From Hyphomicrobium sp. (GTDB lineage Bacteria; Pseudomonadota; Alphaproteobacteria; Rhizobiales; Hyphomicrobiaceae): a stretch of DNA of 34,843 nucleotides. The notes beneath the pieces are model-generated. The model ran no database searches. It saw only the letters and a list, made by a program, of their open reading frames with translations, and was not told the DNA's origin. Position numbers and translations under genes: made by a program. Shown in pieces: positions 8,791 to 16,855 of this stretch; within the stretch, counting starts at the first letter, position 1; each line of letters opens with the position of its first letter. Location: NCBI GenBank assembly GCA_025927515.1, contig JAICLG010000001.1:1-34843 (forward strand), read 5' to 3'.

Positions 8791-9477
8791 CTACTTCGCT
8801 GCCGTCTTCCGTTGCGTGATGTGTTGAACAAGAGCTTCCGCATCCGGCATCATGCGCTTCACGATGACGGCGACGCCTTTCGCGGTCGGATGCAGCCCGT
8901 CGGGTTGACTGAATGCGGGGTCGATCGCCACGCCGTCCAGAAAGAACGGATAGAGCTTGATGCCGTATTTCGCCGCGAGATCGGGATAGATCGCATCGAA
9001 AGCCTTGACGTATTCAGGACCCCAATTGTTGGGCGCTTTCATCCCGGCAAGAAGAACGTCGATATTTTGCGATTTCAGCGTCGCCAGCATCTTGTCGAGA
9101 TTGGCGCGCGGTTCCTTGGGATCGATACCGCGCAGCGCGTCATTGGCCCCGAGTTCGAGAATGACGCCATCGGGCTTTGGCTGCAGCGACCAATCGAAAC
9201 GCCTAAGGCCATCCGCGGTCGTGTCGCCGGAAACGCCGGCGTTGACGATCGTGACCTTGTAGCCTTTTGCACGAAGCGCCATTTGAAGTTGCGCCGGAAA
9301 GGAATCGCTGGCTTTCAAGCCGTAACCCGCCGTCAGGCTATCACCGAATGCCACGATGGTTATGGGTGCCGATGTATCAGCAGCAACACGAACGGGCGCG
9401 GCGATCGCTGCGAGAATCGAAAGGGCGAATGTCACAATGAGCGCCGGAGCCGCTTGGAGCACAGGGTGCGCTTTCAT
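8791..9477 (-). CDS. tesA: Periplasmic GDSL arylesterase / acyl-CoA thioesterase I-like
   Basis: SGNH-family hydrolase that acts as lysophospholipase, thioesterase or arylesterase in the periplasm. The 228-residue product has a signal peptide (hydrophobic residues about 10-30, cleavage near VAA). Block I is FGDSLTAGYG with nucleophile S47; the oxyanion glycine lies in the NAGVSGDT segment; block III GANDALRG has N112; block V DGLHP gives D193 and H196. I use the ATG at 9477; an in-frame ATG at 9501 would add 8 residues. It is divergent from an ABC transporter pair of the YbbA/YbbP type, the same neighbourhood known for tesA in E. coli. Confidence 0.93.
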   Translation of the reverse strand: MKAHPVLQAAPALIVTFALSILAAIAAPVRVAADTSAPITIVAFGDSLTAGYGLKASDSFPAQLQMALRAKGYKVTIVNAGVSGDTTADGLRRFDWSLQPKPDGVILELGANDALRGIDPKEPRANLDKMLATLKSQNIDVLLAGMKAPNNWGPEYVKAFDAIYPDLAAKYGIKLYPFFLDGVAIDPAFSQPDGLHPTAKGVAVIVKRMMPDAEALVQHITQRKTAAK

Positions 9478-9602
9478 TTTTCGGCCCCACCCATCACGCA
9501 AATCACTGTCCTGACGTAAAGCTTCGAATTCCGTGAAACAAGACCCGGCCGGCGAGAAAATCCATCAGCCACATTCAGGCAACCAGAGCAAGGCAACAGA
9601 GC

Positions 9603-10316
9603 TTGAGCGAACCGATCATCCAACTCGACGACGTGCATTTGACGTTAACGAGCAGAGCCGGGCCCGTGCACATCCTGCGCGGCGTGTCGCTTGATATTGG
9701 GGCCGGACAGCCCGTGGCGATCGTCGGTCCTTCGGGATCCGGGAAGACGTCGCTGCTGATGGTGATGGCCGGTCTCGAACGCGTCACGAGCGGTACCGTC
9801 GCGGTTGGCGGCCATGCCTTGACGCGTCTTTCCGAGGACGAGCTTGCGATGCTGCGTGGCGCCGAGATGGGGATCATCTTTCAATCGTTCCATCTCGTCC
9901 CGACGATGACGGCGCTTGAAAACGTCGCGCTGCCGATGGAGCTTGCAGGCGATCCCAAGGCCTTCGACGCGGCAAGGGGTCTCTTGCAGGAAGTCGGCTT
10001 GGCAGGTCGCGTCGATCATTTTCCGGCGCAGCTTTCCGGTGGAGAACAACAGCGGGTTGCGATTGCCCGCGCCTTGGTGCGCGAGCCGCGCATCATCTTC
10101 GCCGACGAGCCGACCGGCAATCTCGATGGCCGCACGGGCCGCCAGATCATCGATCTTCTGTTCGGATTGCGCGAACGCCGCAATGCAACGCTTGTGATCG
10201 TAACGCACGACGATCATCTCGCGGCGATGGCCGATCGCGTCATTCGCATGTCGGACGGTTCGATCGTTGCCGACGAAACGTCATCGGTTTCGGCTGTGCG
10301 CGCGGTGTCGCCGTGA
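9603..10316 (+). CDS. ABC transporter ATP-binding protein, YbbA/LolD-like
   Basis: ATPase of an MacB/LolD-class (type VII) ABC system, which does mechanical work across the membrane rather than classical transport. The 237-residue protein has Walker A GPSGSGKTS (42-50), Q-loop near 94 (IIFQSFHL), signature LSGGEQQ (144-150), Walker B IIFADEP (164-170) and the switch His in VTHDDH. The start appears to be a TTG at 9603 with AAGG about 10 bases upstream; no ATG fits before the fold begins. The stop overlaps the permease GTG by 4 bases, so they form one unit. Divergence from tesA supports a YbbA assignment; the substrate is unknown, possibly lipids or lipoproteins. Confidence 0.93.
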   Translation: MSEPIIQLDDVHLTLTSRAGPVHILRGVSLDIGAGQPVAIVGPSGSGKTSLLMVMAGLERVTSGTVAVGGHALTRLSEDELAMLRGAEMGIIFQSFHLVPTMTALENVALPMELAGDPKAFDAARGLLQEVGLAGRVDHFPAQLSGGEQQRVAIARALVREPRIIFADEPTGNLDGRTGRQIIDLLFGLRERRNATLVIVTHDDHLAAMADRVIRMSDGSIVADETSSVSAVRAVSP

Positions 10317-12892
10317 CGTTGGCCCTCGATTCGCGCGCAAATCTTTCGGTCCGCGGCTCCGGCCTGATGACGATCCTGAAGCTCGGCGTGCGCGAGTTGC
10401 GTGGCGGCCTCAAAGGGTTCCGCATCTTCATCGCCTGCCTGGCGCTCGGTGTCATGGTGATCGCAGCCGTCGGCGCGCTCGCGGACGCGCTTCGCGCCGG
10501 TCTCGCGAGCCAGGGCGAGACGATCCTCGGCGGCGACATGACGTTTTCCCGCATGCACATCCGCGCGACGCCTGATGAGCAGGCGCTATTTCGCACGCTC
10601 GGACGCGTCAGTGAAACCGCGACGATGCGCACGATGGCCCGCCGTCTCGATGGTTCCGATCAGGCTCTTGCCGAATTGAAGTCGGTCGATGCCGCCTATC
10701 CTTTGTCAGGCGAGACGACTATCGAAGGCGGAAAATCGTTTGCCGATGCGATCGCGGGTAATGGCGCCGTCGTCGATCCGATGCTTCTCGAACGCCTCGG
10801 CCTTAAAATCGGCGATCGCTTTCGTATCGGAGACGCCGATATCGAAGTTCGCGGCGTTCTGAAAGCGGAGCCCGATGCCGTCGCAGATCGCTTGACCTAC
10901 GGGCCGCGCATTTTCGTTTCCCTGGCGACGCTCGATAAAACGGCGCTCGTGAAACCGGGAACGCTGATCCGTTGGCGCTACGCCGTCAAGCTGCCGCCAA
11001 ATGCTCCGGCAGACCGCGAAACGATGGCAAATATCCGCAAGTCCATCGAGAAGAAAATGCCGACGGGGGGCTTCACCAGCGTCGATCGCTATGATCCCTC
11101 GCCTCAGATCACGCGGACCTTGGAACGCTTGCGCCAGTTCCTGATCCTGATTGGGCTTGCATCGCTTCTGGTCGGCGGCGTCGGCATTGCGAATGCGGTC
11201 GGAACGTTCATCGACAAGCGCATCAAGGTCGTTGCAACGATGCGCAGCGTCGGCGCCTCCGGCGCTCAGATCATCGGCATCTTCCTCGTGCAAATTCTGC
11301 TGATGAGCGCCATCGGAATCGCAATCGGGCTAGCGCTTGGTATTGCCGTGCCGCCCGTAATCGAGAACTTCTACGGCGATCTCTTGCCGATTGACGCAGG
11401 CATTCAGGTATCGCCGGCAAGCCTTGGCCTTGCGGCGCTCTATGGCTTTCTCGTCGCCCTCATTTTCGCGCTGTGGCCGCTCGGACGCGTCGAGAACGTG
11501 CGGGCGGCCGTGCTCTTTCGTGAGTCCGTCAGCGCAGCCGGAGGACGTCCGCGCAATGCCATCATTGCGACGACCGGAGCTTTGGTTGCGTTGCTTTTTG
11601 CGATCGCCGTTCTGACCTCGGAGCCGCATGACATCGCGGTGTACATCGCGATCAGCTTGGTCGTCATGCTCGTGGTGTTCGGACTGCTTGGCAGCGCGAT
11701 CGCACGCCTCGTGCAACGTGTTCCGCGCCCCGCCACACCGGAACTGGCGATCGCGTTGCGCAACATTGCGGCCCCCGACGGACTGACGCGATCGGTCGTG
11801 CTCTCGCTTGGAACGGGGCTTTCGCTGCTCGTCGCCGTCGCGCTCGCGAACGCGGCACTGGTTGCCGACCTTCAGGAGCGTTTGCCGGAAGAAGCGCCGG
11901 ACTACTTTCTTCTCGACATCGGTCCGAAGCAGTTCGACAGCGTGAAGTCCCGCATCGTCGCGGATGTTCCGGGCGCGAGGCTGATCGATGCGCCAATGCT
12001 CCGAGGCCGCCTCGTAGCGCTCAAGGGTACGCCGGTTGAAAACCTCAAAGTCCCAGCCGACGTCCAATGGGTGCTCAATGGCGACCGCGGCCTGAGTTAC
12101 GCCGATACGCTCCCGGAAGGCTCGAAGATCACCGACGGTCAATGGTGGGCCAAGGACTATCACGGTCCGCCGCTCGTCTCGTTCGAAGGCGAAATTGCCA
12201 AAAAGCTCGATCTCGGCATCGGCGACCACGTGACGGTGAACGTCCTTGGCCGCAACATCGAAGCGACGATCGCCAATCTTCGCGAGGTGAACTGGGAGAG
12301 CCTGGCTCTCAACTTCATCATGGTGTTTTCGCCGAACACGCTCGAAGCGGCGCCCCACAACGTCTTGGCGACGCTGCGTTTGCCGCCGAAGACCTCGCGC
12401 GCAACCGAAACGTCGATGGTGCGCGATTTGGGCCGCGCCTATCCGGCAGTCACCGCAATCCGCGTACGCGACGCCATCGATCAGTTCAACAAGATCTTTG
12501 CCAGAGTCATGATCGCCGTTCAGGTCGCGGGGAGCGTCACGCTTGCTGCGGGCGCGCTGGTGCTTGCAGGAGCACTGGCGACGGCCCAGCGGCGGCGAAT
12601 TCTTGAAGCCGTCATTCTGAAGACGATCGGCGCGCGGCGGCGGCAGATCATGAAGGCACACGCCTTCGAATATGCGCTTCTCGCCATCATTGCAGCCCTC
12701 GTCGCTATCGCGCTGGGCAGCCTCGTCGCGTGGATCGCCGTCACATACGTGATGAAAATCGACTTCGTGTTTTCGTTGAACGCTGTTCTCGAGACGCTGA
12801 CGATAGCGGGCCTGATGATCATCGCCTTCGGCGGAATTGGGACGTGGGCGGTCTTGAGAGCGCCCGCAGTCCCCTTCCTGCGCTCAGATTAG
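10313..12892 (+). CDS. ABC transporter permease, YbbP-type with two FtsX domains
   Basis: Membrane partner of the upstream ATPase. The 859-residue protein begins at a GTG overlapping the ATPase stop. I count about ten hydrophobic helices: one near 36-57, three around 265-400, two around 415-470, one near 495-515 and three at the C-terminus after about 735. Between them lie two large extracytoplasmic regions (about 60-260 and 520-730), the layout of duplicated FtsX/MacB-PCD permeases such as YbbP. The DUF-like first domain and repeated FtsX cores agree with family length (about 800-860). Together with the ATPase it probably extracts or moves a hydrophobic substrate; coupling to the neighbouring esterase is inferred from context only. 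Confidence 0.92.
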   Translation: MTLALDSRANLSVRGSGLMTILKLGVRELRGGLKGFRIFIACLALGVMVIAAVGALADALRAGLASQGETILGGDMTFSRMHIRATPDEQALFRTLGRVSETATMRTMARRLDGSDQALAELKSVDAAYPLSGETTIEGGKSFADAIAGNGAVVDPMLLERLGLKIGDRFRIGDADIEVRGVLKAEPDAVADRLTYGPRIFVSLATLDKTALVKPGTLIRWRYAVKLPPNAPADRETMANIRKSIEKKMPTGGFTSVDRYDPSPQITRTLERLRQFLILIGLASLLVGGVGIANAVGTFIDKRIKVVATMRSVGASGAQIIGIFLVQILLMSAIGIAIGLALGIAVPPVIENFYGDLLPIDAGIQVSPASLGLAALYGFLVALIFALWPLGRVENVRAAVLFRESVSAAGGRPRNAIIATTGALVALLFAIAVLTSEPHDIAVYIAISLVVMLVVFGLLGSAIARLVQRVPRPATPELAIALRNIAAPDGLTRSVVLSLGTGLSLLVAVALANAALVADLQERLPEEAPDYFLLDIGPKQFDSVKSRIVADVPGARLIDAPMLRGRLVALKGTPVENLKVPADVQWVLNGDRGLSYADTLPEGSKITDGQWWAKDYHGPPLVSFEGEIAKKLDLGIGDHVTVNVLGRNIEATIANLREVNWESLALNFIMVFSPNTLEAAPHNVLATLRLPPKTSRATETSMVRDLGRAYPAVTAIRVRDAIDQFNKIFARVMIAVQVAGSVTLAAGALVLAGALATAQRRRILEAVILKTIGARRRQIMKAHAFEYALLAIIAALVAIALGSLVAWIAVTYVMKIDFVFSLNAVLETLTIAGLMIIAFGGIGTWAVLRAPAVPFLRSD

Positions 12893-12918
12893 ATTAAATT
12901 AACCGGACCCTTAAGGAC

Positions 12919-12956
12919 TTGAAACCCCAGCATTAGAGGCTCATATCTTGCGCAAG
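12919..12956 (+). promoter_or_regulatory. Candidate promoter and palindrome before the Bax-inhibitor gene
   Basis: TTGAAA (12919-12924) and CATATC (12942-12947) are 17 bases apart and resemble a sigma70-type promoter. A perfect 10-base palindrome, CTTGCGCAAG (12947-12956), lies where transcription would begin, so it could be an operator. This is read by eye; the -10 match is only partial. Confidence 0.35.
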
Positions 12957-12996
12957 TGCGGCGGTTTGCGTCGCCAACAATGAGGATTTTACGACC

Positions 12997-13764
12997 ATGG
13001 CTGAAGTTTTTACGCGACCGACAGGGCCATTCGGCGGCGCGAGAACATCCGGCGCGATTGATCAGGGGCTGCGCTCGTTCATGCTCGGCACCTACAATTA
13101 TATGGCGCTTGGCGTGGCCGGTACCGCCGTCATCGTCATGCTGTTGATGGCGAACCCTGCGCTGATGCACGCCATCGCCCTCGGACCGATGAAGTGGGTC
13201 ATTTTCGCGGCTCTCCTGGGCCTCGGCTGGTTCGCGCCTCGCCTGTTCTTCTCGGGTAGCAATACCATGGCGCACGGGGCCTACTGGCTCTACTGCGCGC
13301 TCTGGGGCGTGTTGATTGCGCCGATGATCGAAATGTACGTTGCGCGCGGAATGTCCGCTCTCATCGGGCAGGCGTTCTTCATCGCTGCGGCTACGTTCGC
13401 CGCGACGAGCCTCATCGGCTACACGACCAAAAAGGACATGACGGGCTGGAGTGGCTTCCTATCGATGGCGTCTATCGGACTCATCATTGCGATGCTCGTC
13501 AGCTTCTTCTTCATCACCGATCCGGGTACGAGCAAAACGGTAAGCTTGGGTATCTCGGTGGTCGTCGTTCTGCTCTTCTCGGTCGTCACGGCGTTCGAGA
13601 CGCAGGCGATCAAGTCGATGTACATCGACAATGCGTCTTATGGCGGTGAAGCCCAGCTGAAGCGCTCGTCGATCTTCGGCGCGTTCATGCTCTACGGCTC
13701 GTTCATTACCCTGTTCATTCACATTTTGAACATCCTGGGTATGTTGAACAGCAACAACAACTAG
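12997..13764 (+). CDS. Bax inhibitor-1 / YccA family membrane protein
   Basis: Inner-membrane protein of the BI-1 (TMBIM/LFG) family; members such as E. coli YccA modulate FtsH protease and others conduct calcium in a pH-dependent way. The 255-residue product has about seven hydrophobic helices between residues 30 and 250, with the family segment TAFETQAIKSMY near 200 and the polar IDNASYGGEAQLKRSSIFGAF-like stretch before the last helix. The last residues are Asn-rich (NSNNN) rather than the basic tail of eukaryotic members. GAGG lies 11 bases upstream of the ATG. The gene stands alone, with its own promoter candidate and a strong terminator, so it is probably monocistronic. Confidence 0.93.
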   Translation: MAEVFTRPTGPFGGARTSGAIDQGLRSFMLGTYNYMALGVAGTAVIVMLLMANPALMHAIALGPMKWVIFAALLGLGWFAPRLFFSGSNTMAHGAYWLYCALWGVLIAPMIEMYVARGMSALIGQAFFIAAATFAATSLIGYTTKKDMTGWSGFLSMASIGLIIAMLVSFFFITDPGTSKTVSLGISVVVVLLFSVVTAFETQAIKSMYIDNASYGGEAQLKRSSIFGAFMLYGSFITLFIHILNILGMLNSNNN

Positions 13765-13787
13765 CCGAACACGGCAATTCGAATTGG

Positions 13788-13818
13788 AAAAGGCCCCGGA
13801 TTTCCGGGGCCTTTTTTT
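13788..13818 (+). terminator. Rho-independent terminator of the Bax-inhibitor gene
   Basis: A perfect 12-bp stem (13788-13799 with 13804-13815), GC-rich core GGCCCCGG, 4-base loop, followed by seven T (13812-13818). It lies 24 bases after the stop. The opposite side has only four A, so it may also act weakly on the convergent DUF2794 transcript. Confidence 0.93.
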
Positions 13819-13845
13819 GCATTCCGGCATGTCGATGAAAGAGCG

Positions 13846-14232
13846 TTACGGTGCGACGAGATCGAGCCTGTCTTCGAGCACGCTTAAAACCCGCTTGAGA
13901 TCATGCCCGCGCTTCATGATCAGCCCACCGGCGGCGATGACGCTGTAAGCGCCTTGCCGGCGCGCCAGCCGCGGGTCCTTTTCGATCCGGTAAAGCGCGT
14001 ATTCGCTTGCCTTGCGATAGACGGAAAAAACGGCCTTGTCGCGCAAAAGGTCGATCGCGTAGTCGCGCCAAGCTCCGGACGCAACCTTTCGTCCGTAGAG
14101 ATCAAGAATAGCGGTCAGCTCGTGTCTGTCGAAGGAAGTACGCCGTCCGGACTCCGGGCCGATGGATTCGGCAGCTGCGGGTCGGCCCGCGTGTCGCGGG
14201 CGAAAAACTATGGGGTCGGGTGTCTCGTTCAA
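13846..14232 (-). CDS. DUF2794 family protein
   Basis: Small alphaproteobacterial protein of unknown function. The conserved DUF2794 core is clear: FDRHELTAILDLYGRKVA, then WRDYAIDLLRDKAVFSVYR, YRIEKDPRLARRQGAYSV and GGLIMKRGHDLKRVL. The frame is open upstream to 14379, and an ATG exists at 14316, but the extra residues are Trp/Cys-rich and look non-coding, and they overlap the start of the RNA candidate on the other strand. I prefer the TTG at 14232, which gives 128 residues, close to the usual family length, with GGATGG upstream. The start is uncertain; the gene is not. It is convergent with the Bax-inhibitor gene. Confidence 0.85.
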   Translation of the reverse strand: MNETPDPIVFRPRHAGRPAAAESIGPESGRRTSFDRHELTAILDLYGRKVASGAWRDYAIDLLRDKAVFSVYRKASEYALYRIEKDPRLARRQGAYSVIAAGGLIMKRGHDLKRVLSVLEDRLDLVAP

Positions 14233-14310
14233 ATCGGGCCATCCGTTGCTACCTCTGTTGAGGATCGCCCCAATGTGTTTTGAAAGCAAGAGACGCGTGT
14301 CCCAACGCCA

Positions 14311-14338
14311 TTGCATGTGCGACAGCCGGCACTGAAAT
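14311..14338 (+). promoter_or_regulatory. Candidate promoter for the structured RNA
   Basis: TTGCAT (14311-14316) and TGAAAT (14333-14338) are separated by 16 bases. The -10 match is weak. It would place the 5' end near 14345-14351, just ahead of the folded region, which is the main reason to list it. Confidence 0.25.
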
Positions 14339-14346
14339 ACCCCGCC

Positions 14347-14560
14347 CCCGACAAATTGGTGACCCGGCAGGGGCCACAATCTGCCTCATTGGAACGCAAT
14401 ACCCGTCGGCGTTGCCCGAGGCTTTGCTTCAACGATGGGCTCTGGACACGCAGCCCCCCCAGCCCCCCGGGGCCACAGTTTCGGAGCTGGGTCTCAGGCA
14501 ACGTCTCACTTCCGTTTCGGCTTCCCCCGCCGAGATGGCTCAAACCTGAAAATAGCGTCG
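14347..14560 (+). ncRNA. Structured RNA, candidate 6S RNA
   Basis: The 447 bases between the DUF2794 start and the oligopeptidase gene contain no credible protein but fold well as RNA. On + an outer helix CGGC(A)GGGG (about 14365-14373) pairs with CCCCGCCG (14525-14532), GGAACG (14391-14396) can pair with CGTTTC (14513-14518), and an 11-bp helix CGTTGCCCGAG (14410-14420) pairs with CTCAGGCAACG (14493-14503) with one C-A mismatch, closing a C/G-rich apical arm. The long interrupted rod, a length near 200, and a terminator immediately downstream are what one expects of 6S RNA, which sequesters sigma70 RNA polymerase. I cannot confirm the family by eye. On - the mismatch becomes a G-U pair, so orientation rests on the terminator. 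Confidence 0.5.
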
Positions 14561-14563
14561 CTC

Positions 14564-14597
14564 AAAGGGCCAGAATTTTTCCGGCCCTTTCTTTTTT
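14564..14597 (+). terminator. Rho-independent terminator after the RNA candidate
   Basis: AAAGGGCC (14564-14571) pairs with GGCCCTTT (14583-14590), then C and six T (14592-14597). No protein gene on + lies upstream after 13764, which already has its own terminator, so this one implies a separate short transcript. Confidence 0.85.
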
Positions 14598-14679
14598 ACA
14601 CATCAGAGATCGTTATTTGATCCTGTCGCAGTCCATATGCTTATATCCTGTGCCAATATAATGTTACAGGGAAGCGAAT

Positions 14680-16776
14680 TTGGACAGTGTTCGCAACATG
14701 ATACGCAGGCGCAAGACCGCGGCCAAGGCGCCGCCGAAGCTCACGGTGAACCCGCTCACCGCCAAATGGAATGGTGGCTTCGCCATTCCGCCTTTCGAGA
14801 AGATCGAGGTGCGCCACTTCAAACCGGCGCTTGAAGCGGCGTTTCGCGAGCACAACGCCGAAATCGAAAAGATCGCAAAGAATCCCGCGAAGCCGACGTT
14901 CGCGAACACGATCCTAGCCCTTGAAAAGAGCGGTTGGCAGCTCTCCCGTATCGCCTCGCTGTTCTGGAACCTCGAAGCGTCCGACTCGAGCCCCGAGTTG
15001 CAGGAAGTGGCGCGCGACATGGCTCCGCGCTTCGCGGCTCACGAGACGCACGTTCTGCTCGACAAGCGGCTATTCAAGCGCATCGATGATCTGTTCGAGC
15101 GTCGTGAGTCTCTGAAACTCAGCGATGAAGATCGCCGCGTCCTTGAACGCCATCATCTCGAATTCGTTCGTGCCGGCGCCCGCCTCTCGGCAGCCGACAA
15201 AGCGCGCGTCAAGAAAATCAATGCCCGCCTGGCGACGCTCGTCACGCAGTTCATGCAGAACGTGCTCAAGGATGAGCAGTCGTGGCAACTCGTGCTCGAG
15301 GGCGACAACGATCTTTCCGGCCTGCCACCGACGCTGCGCGAAAGCGCGGAACGCGCAGCAGCCGATGCCGGTCTCAAGGGCAAGGCGCTCATCACGTTGG
15401 CGCGTTCCAGCGTCGAAGGCTTTCTGACGTTTTCCGCCCGCCGCGATCTTCGCGAGCAGGCCTTCAACGCCTGGATCAAGCGCGGCGCGACCGATGGCGA
15501 AACCGACAATCGCCAGATCGTCGCCGAAGCCGTTGCGTTGCGCAACGAGTATGCGCGGCTGATGGGATTCAAATCTTTCGCCGAGTTCAGCCTGCAGGAT
15601 ACGATGGCAAAGACTCCCGGCGCCGTCTCAGACCTGTTGAGCGGCGTGTGGATCAAGGCTCTCGAACGCGCCGGAGAAGAACGCGACGCTCTACGCGCCG
15701 AGGCCCAGCGCGCGGGCGACAATTCACCGATCATGCCCTGGGACTGGCGCTACTTCGCCGAAAAGGTGCGCAAAGCCAAATTCGATTTCGACGAGTCAAA
15801 ACTGCAGCCCTATCTCGAACTCGAAAATATGATCGGCGCCGCGTTCGCTTGCGCGACGCGCCTGTTTGGCCTCCGCTTCAAGGAACGCAAGGATCTCCCG
15901 CGCTACCATCCGGAAGTCAGGGTCTGGGAGGTCCTGGACAAAGCCGGCGCCCATGTCGGCATCTTCATGGGCGATTACTTCGCCCGCCCCTCGAAACGTT
16001 CGGGCGCTTGGATGTCGGCGTTCCGCTCGCAGCACAAGCTCGCCAAAGGACAATCGCCGATCATCGTCAACGTGCTGAATTTCGCGAAGGGCGCCGACGG
16101 CGAGCCCGCGCTTCTTTCGTTCGACGATGCACGCACGCTGTTCCACGAATTCGGCCACGCGTTGCACGGGCTTCTGTCCGACGTCACCTATCCGTCAATC
16201 TCCGGAACTGCCGTCTCGCGCGATTTCGTCGAGCTGCCCTCGCAGCTTTACGAGCATTGGCTGTCGACAGCCGAAGTCCTCGGAAAGCATGCGCTCCACT
16301 ACAAGACCGGCAAGCCGATGCCGAAGGCGCTGCGCGACAAGCTCTTTGCCGCCCGGAACTTCAATCAAGGTTTCGCAACGGTCGAATATACCTCCTCGGC
16401 GCTCGTCGATATGGCGCTCTATTCGGCGGAAGGAGATCCGATCGGCGACATTGAGCGGTTCGAAGAGGAGACGCTGAAAGGCATCGGCATGCCTGCGGAA
16501 ATCGTCATGCGCCACCGTCTACCGCACTTCATGCACATTATGTCGGGATACGCCGCGGGGTATTACAGCTACATGTGGTCAGAGGTTATGGATGCCGACG
16601 CGTTCGCGGCGTTCGAGGAAGCAGGCGACGTCTTCCATCGCCCGACGGCAAAGAAGCTCTATGAATTCATTTATTCGGCCGGCAACCGGCGCGATCCGCA
16701 TGCCGCTTACGTCGCCTTCCGCGGCCGCCCGCCAAAAATCGATGGCCTGCTGAAAAAACGTGGGCTGGCGGCCTAG
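14680..16776 (+). CDS. M3 family oligopeptidase / peptidyl-dipeptidase
   Basis: Zinc metallopeptidase of family M3 (Dcp / oligopeptidase A branch), degrading short peptides in the cytoplasm. The 698-residue product has the zinc motif HEFGH (H489, H493) with E518 exactly 25 residues after the second His, the M3 third ligand (DFVELPSQ), and the conserved C-terminal segment HIMSGYAAGYYSYMWSEVMD that shapes the substrate site. No signal peptide is seen; the N-terminus is basic. The start is probably the TTG at 14680, seven bases after AGGGA; the alternative ATG at 14698 lacks a good site. Family length is about 680-700. Dcp versus OpdA specificity is not decided here. Confidence 0.92.
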   Translation: MDSVRNMIRRRKTAAKAPPKLTVNPLTAKWNGGFAIPPFEKIEVRHFKPALEAAFREHNAEIEKIAKNPAKPTFANTILALEKSGWQLSRIASLFWNLEASDSSPELQEVARDMAPRFAAHETHVLLDKRLFKRIDDLFERRESLKLSDEDRRVLERHHLEFVRAGARLSAADKARVKKINARLATLVTQFMQNVLKDEQSWQLVLEGDNDLSGLPPTLRESAERAAADAGLKGKALITLARSSVEGFLTFSARRDLREQAFNAWIKRGATDGETDNRQIVAEAVALRNEYARLMGFKSFAEFSLQDTMAKTPGAVSDLLSGVWIKALERAGEERDALRAEAQRAGDNSPIMPWDWRYFAEKVRKAKFDFDESKLQPYLELENMIGAAFACATRLFGLRFKERKDLPRYHPEVRVWEVLDKAGAHVGIFMGDYFARPSKRSGAWMSAFRSQHKLAKGQSPIIVNVLNFAKGADGEPALLSFDDARTLFHEFGHALHGLLSDVTYPSISGTAVSRDFVELPSQLYEHWLSTAEVLGKHALHYKTGKPMPKALRDKLFAARNFNQGFATVEYTSSALVDMALYSAEGDPIGDIERFEEETLKGIGMPAEIVMRHRLPHFMHIMSGYAAGYYSYMWSEVMDADAFAAFEEAGDVFHRPTAKKLYEFIYSAGNRRDPHAAYVAFRGRPPKIDGLLKKRGLAA

Positions 16777-16807
16777 CAAACTCGTTTCTTTAGCACTGAA
16801 TCACGTC

Positions 16808-16830
16808 ATGGCCGCCCTTGAGGCGGCCAT
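16808..16830. terminator. Hairpin between convergent genes
   Basis: ATGGCCGCC (16808-16816) and GGCGGCCAT (16822-16830) form a perfect 9-bp stem with a 5-base loop, between the stops of the oligopeptidase and the DUF1223 gene. There is no T-run on either side, so it may end transcripts only weakly or stabilise 3' ends. Confidence 0.4.
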
Positions 16831-16855
16831 CCAGGGCCACAGAATAGGAAGCAGC

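Noticed and set aside
11330..12661. Long open frame on the minus strand (443 residues) inside the permease gene
   Set aside because: Its composition is Arg/Asp/His-rich, it shows no known domain, and it is fully antisense to a convincing membrane protein; it is a by-product of high G+C codon use.
14330..14560. SRP RNA, RNase P RNA or tmRNA as identity of the structured RNA
   Set aside because: The conserved SRP GGAAG/AGCAG loop, the RNase P GAGGAAAGTCC core and a tmRNA tag frame with CCA end are not present.
14280..14661. Short open frames on the plus strand in the RNA region
   Set aside because: They are Pro/Arg-rich, overlap each other in different frames, lack ribosome sites and are better explained by a folded RNA with a terminator.
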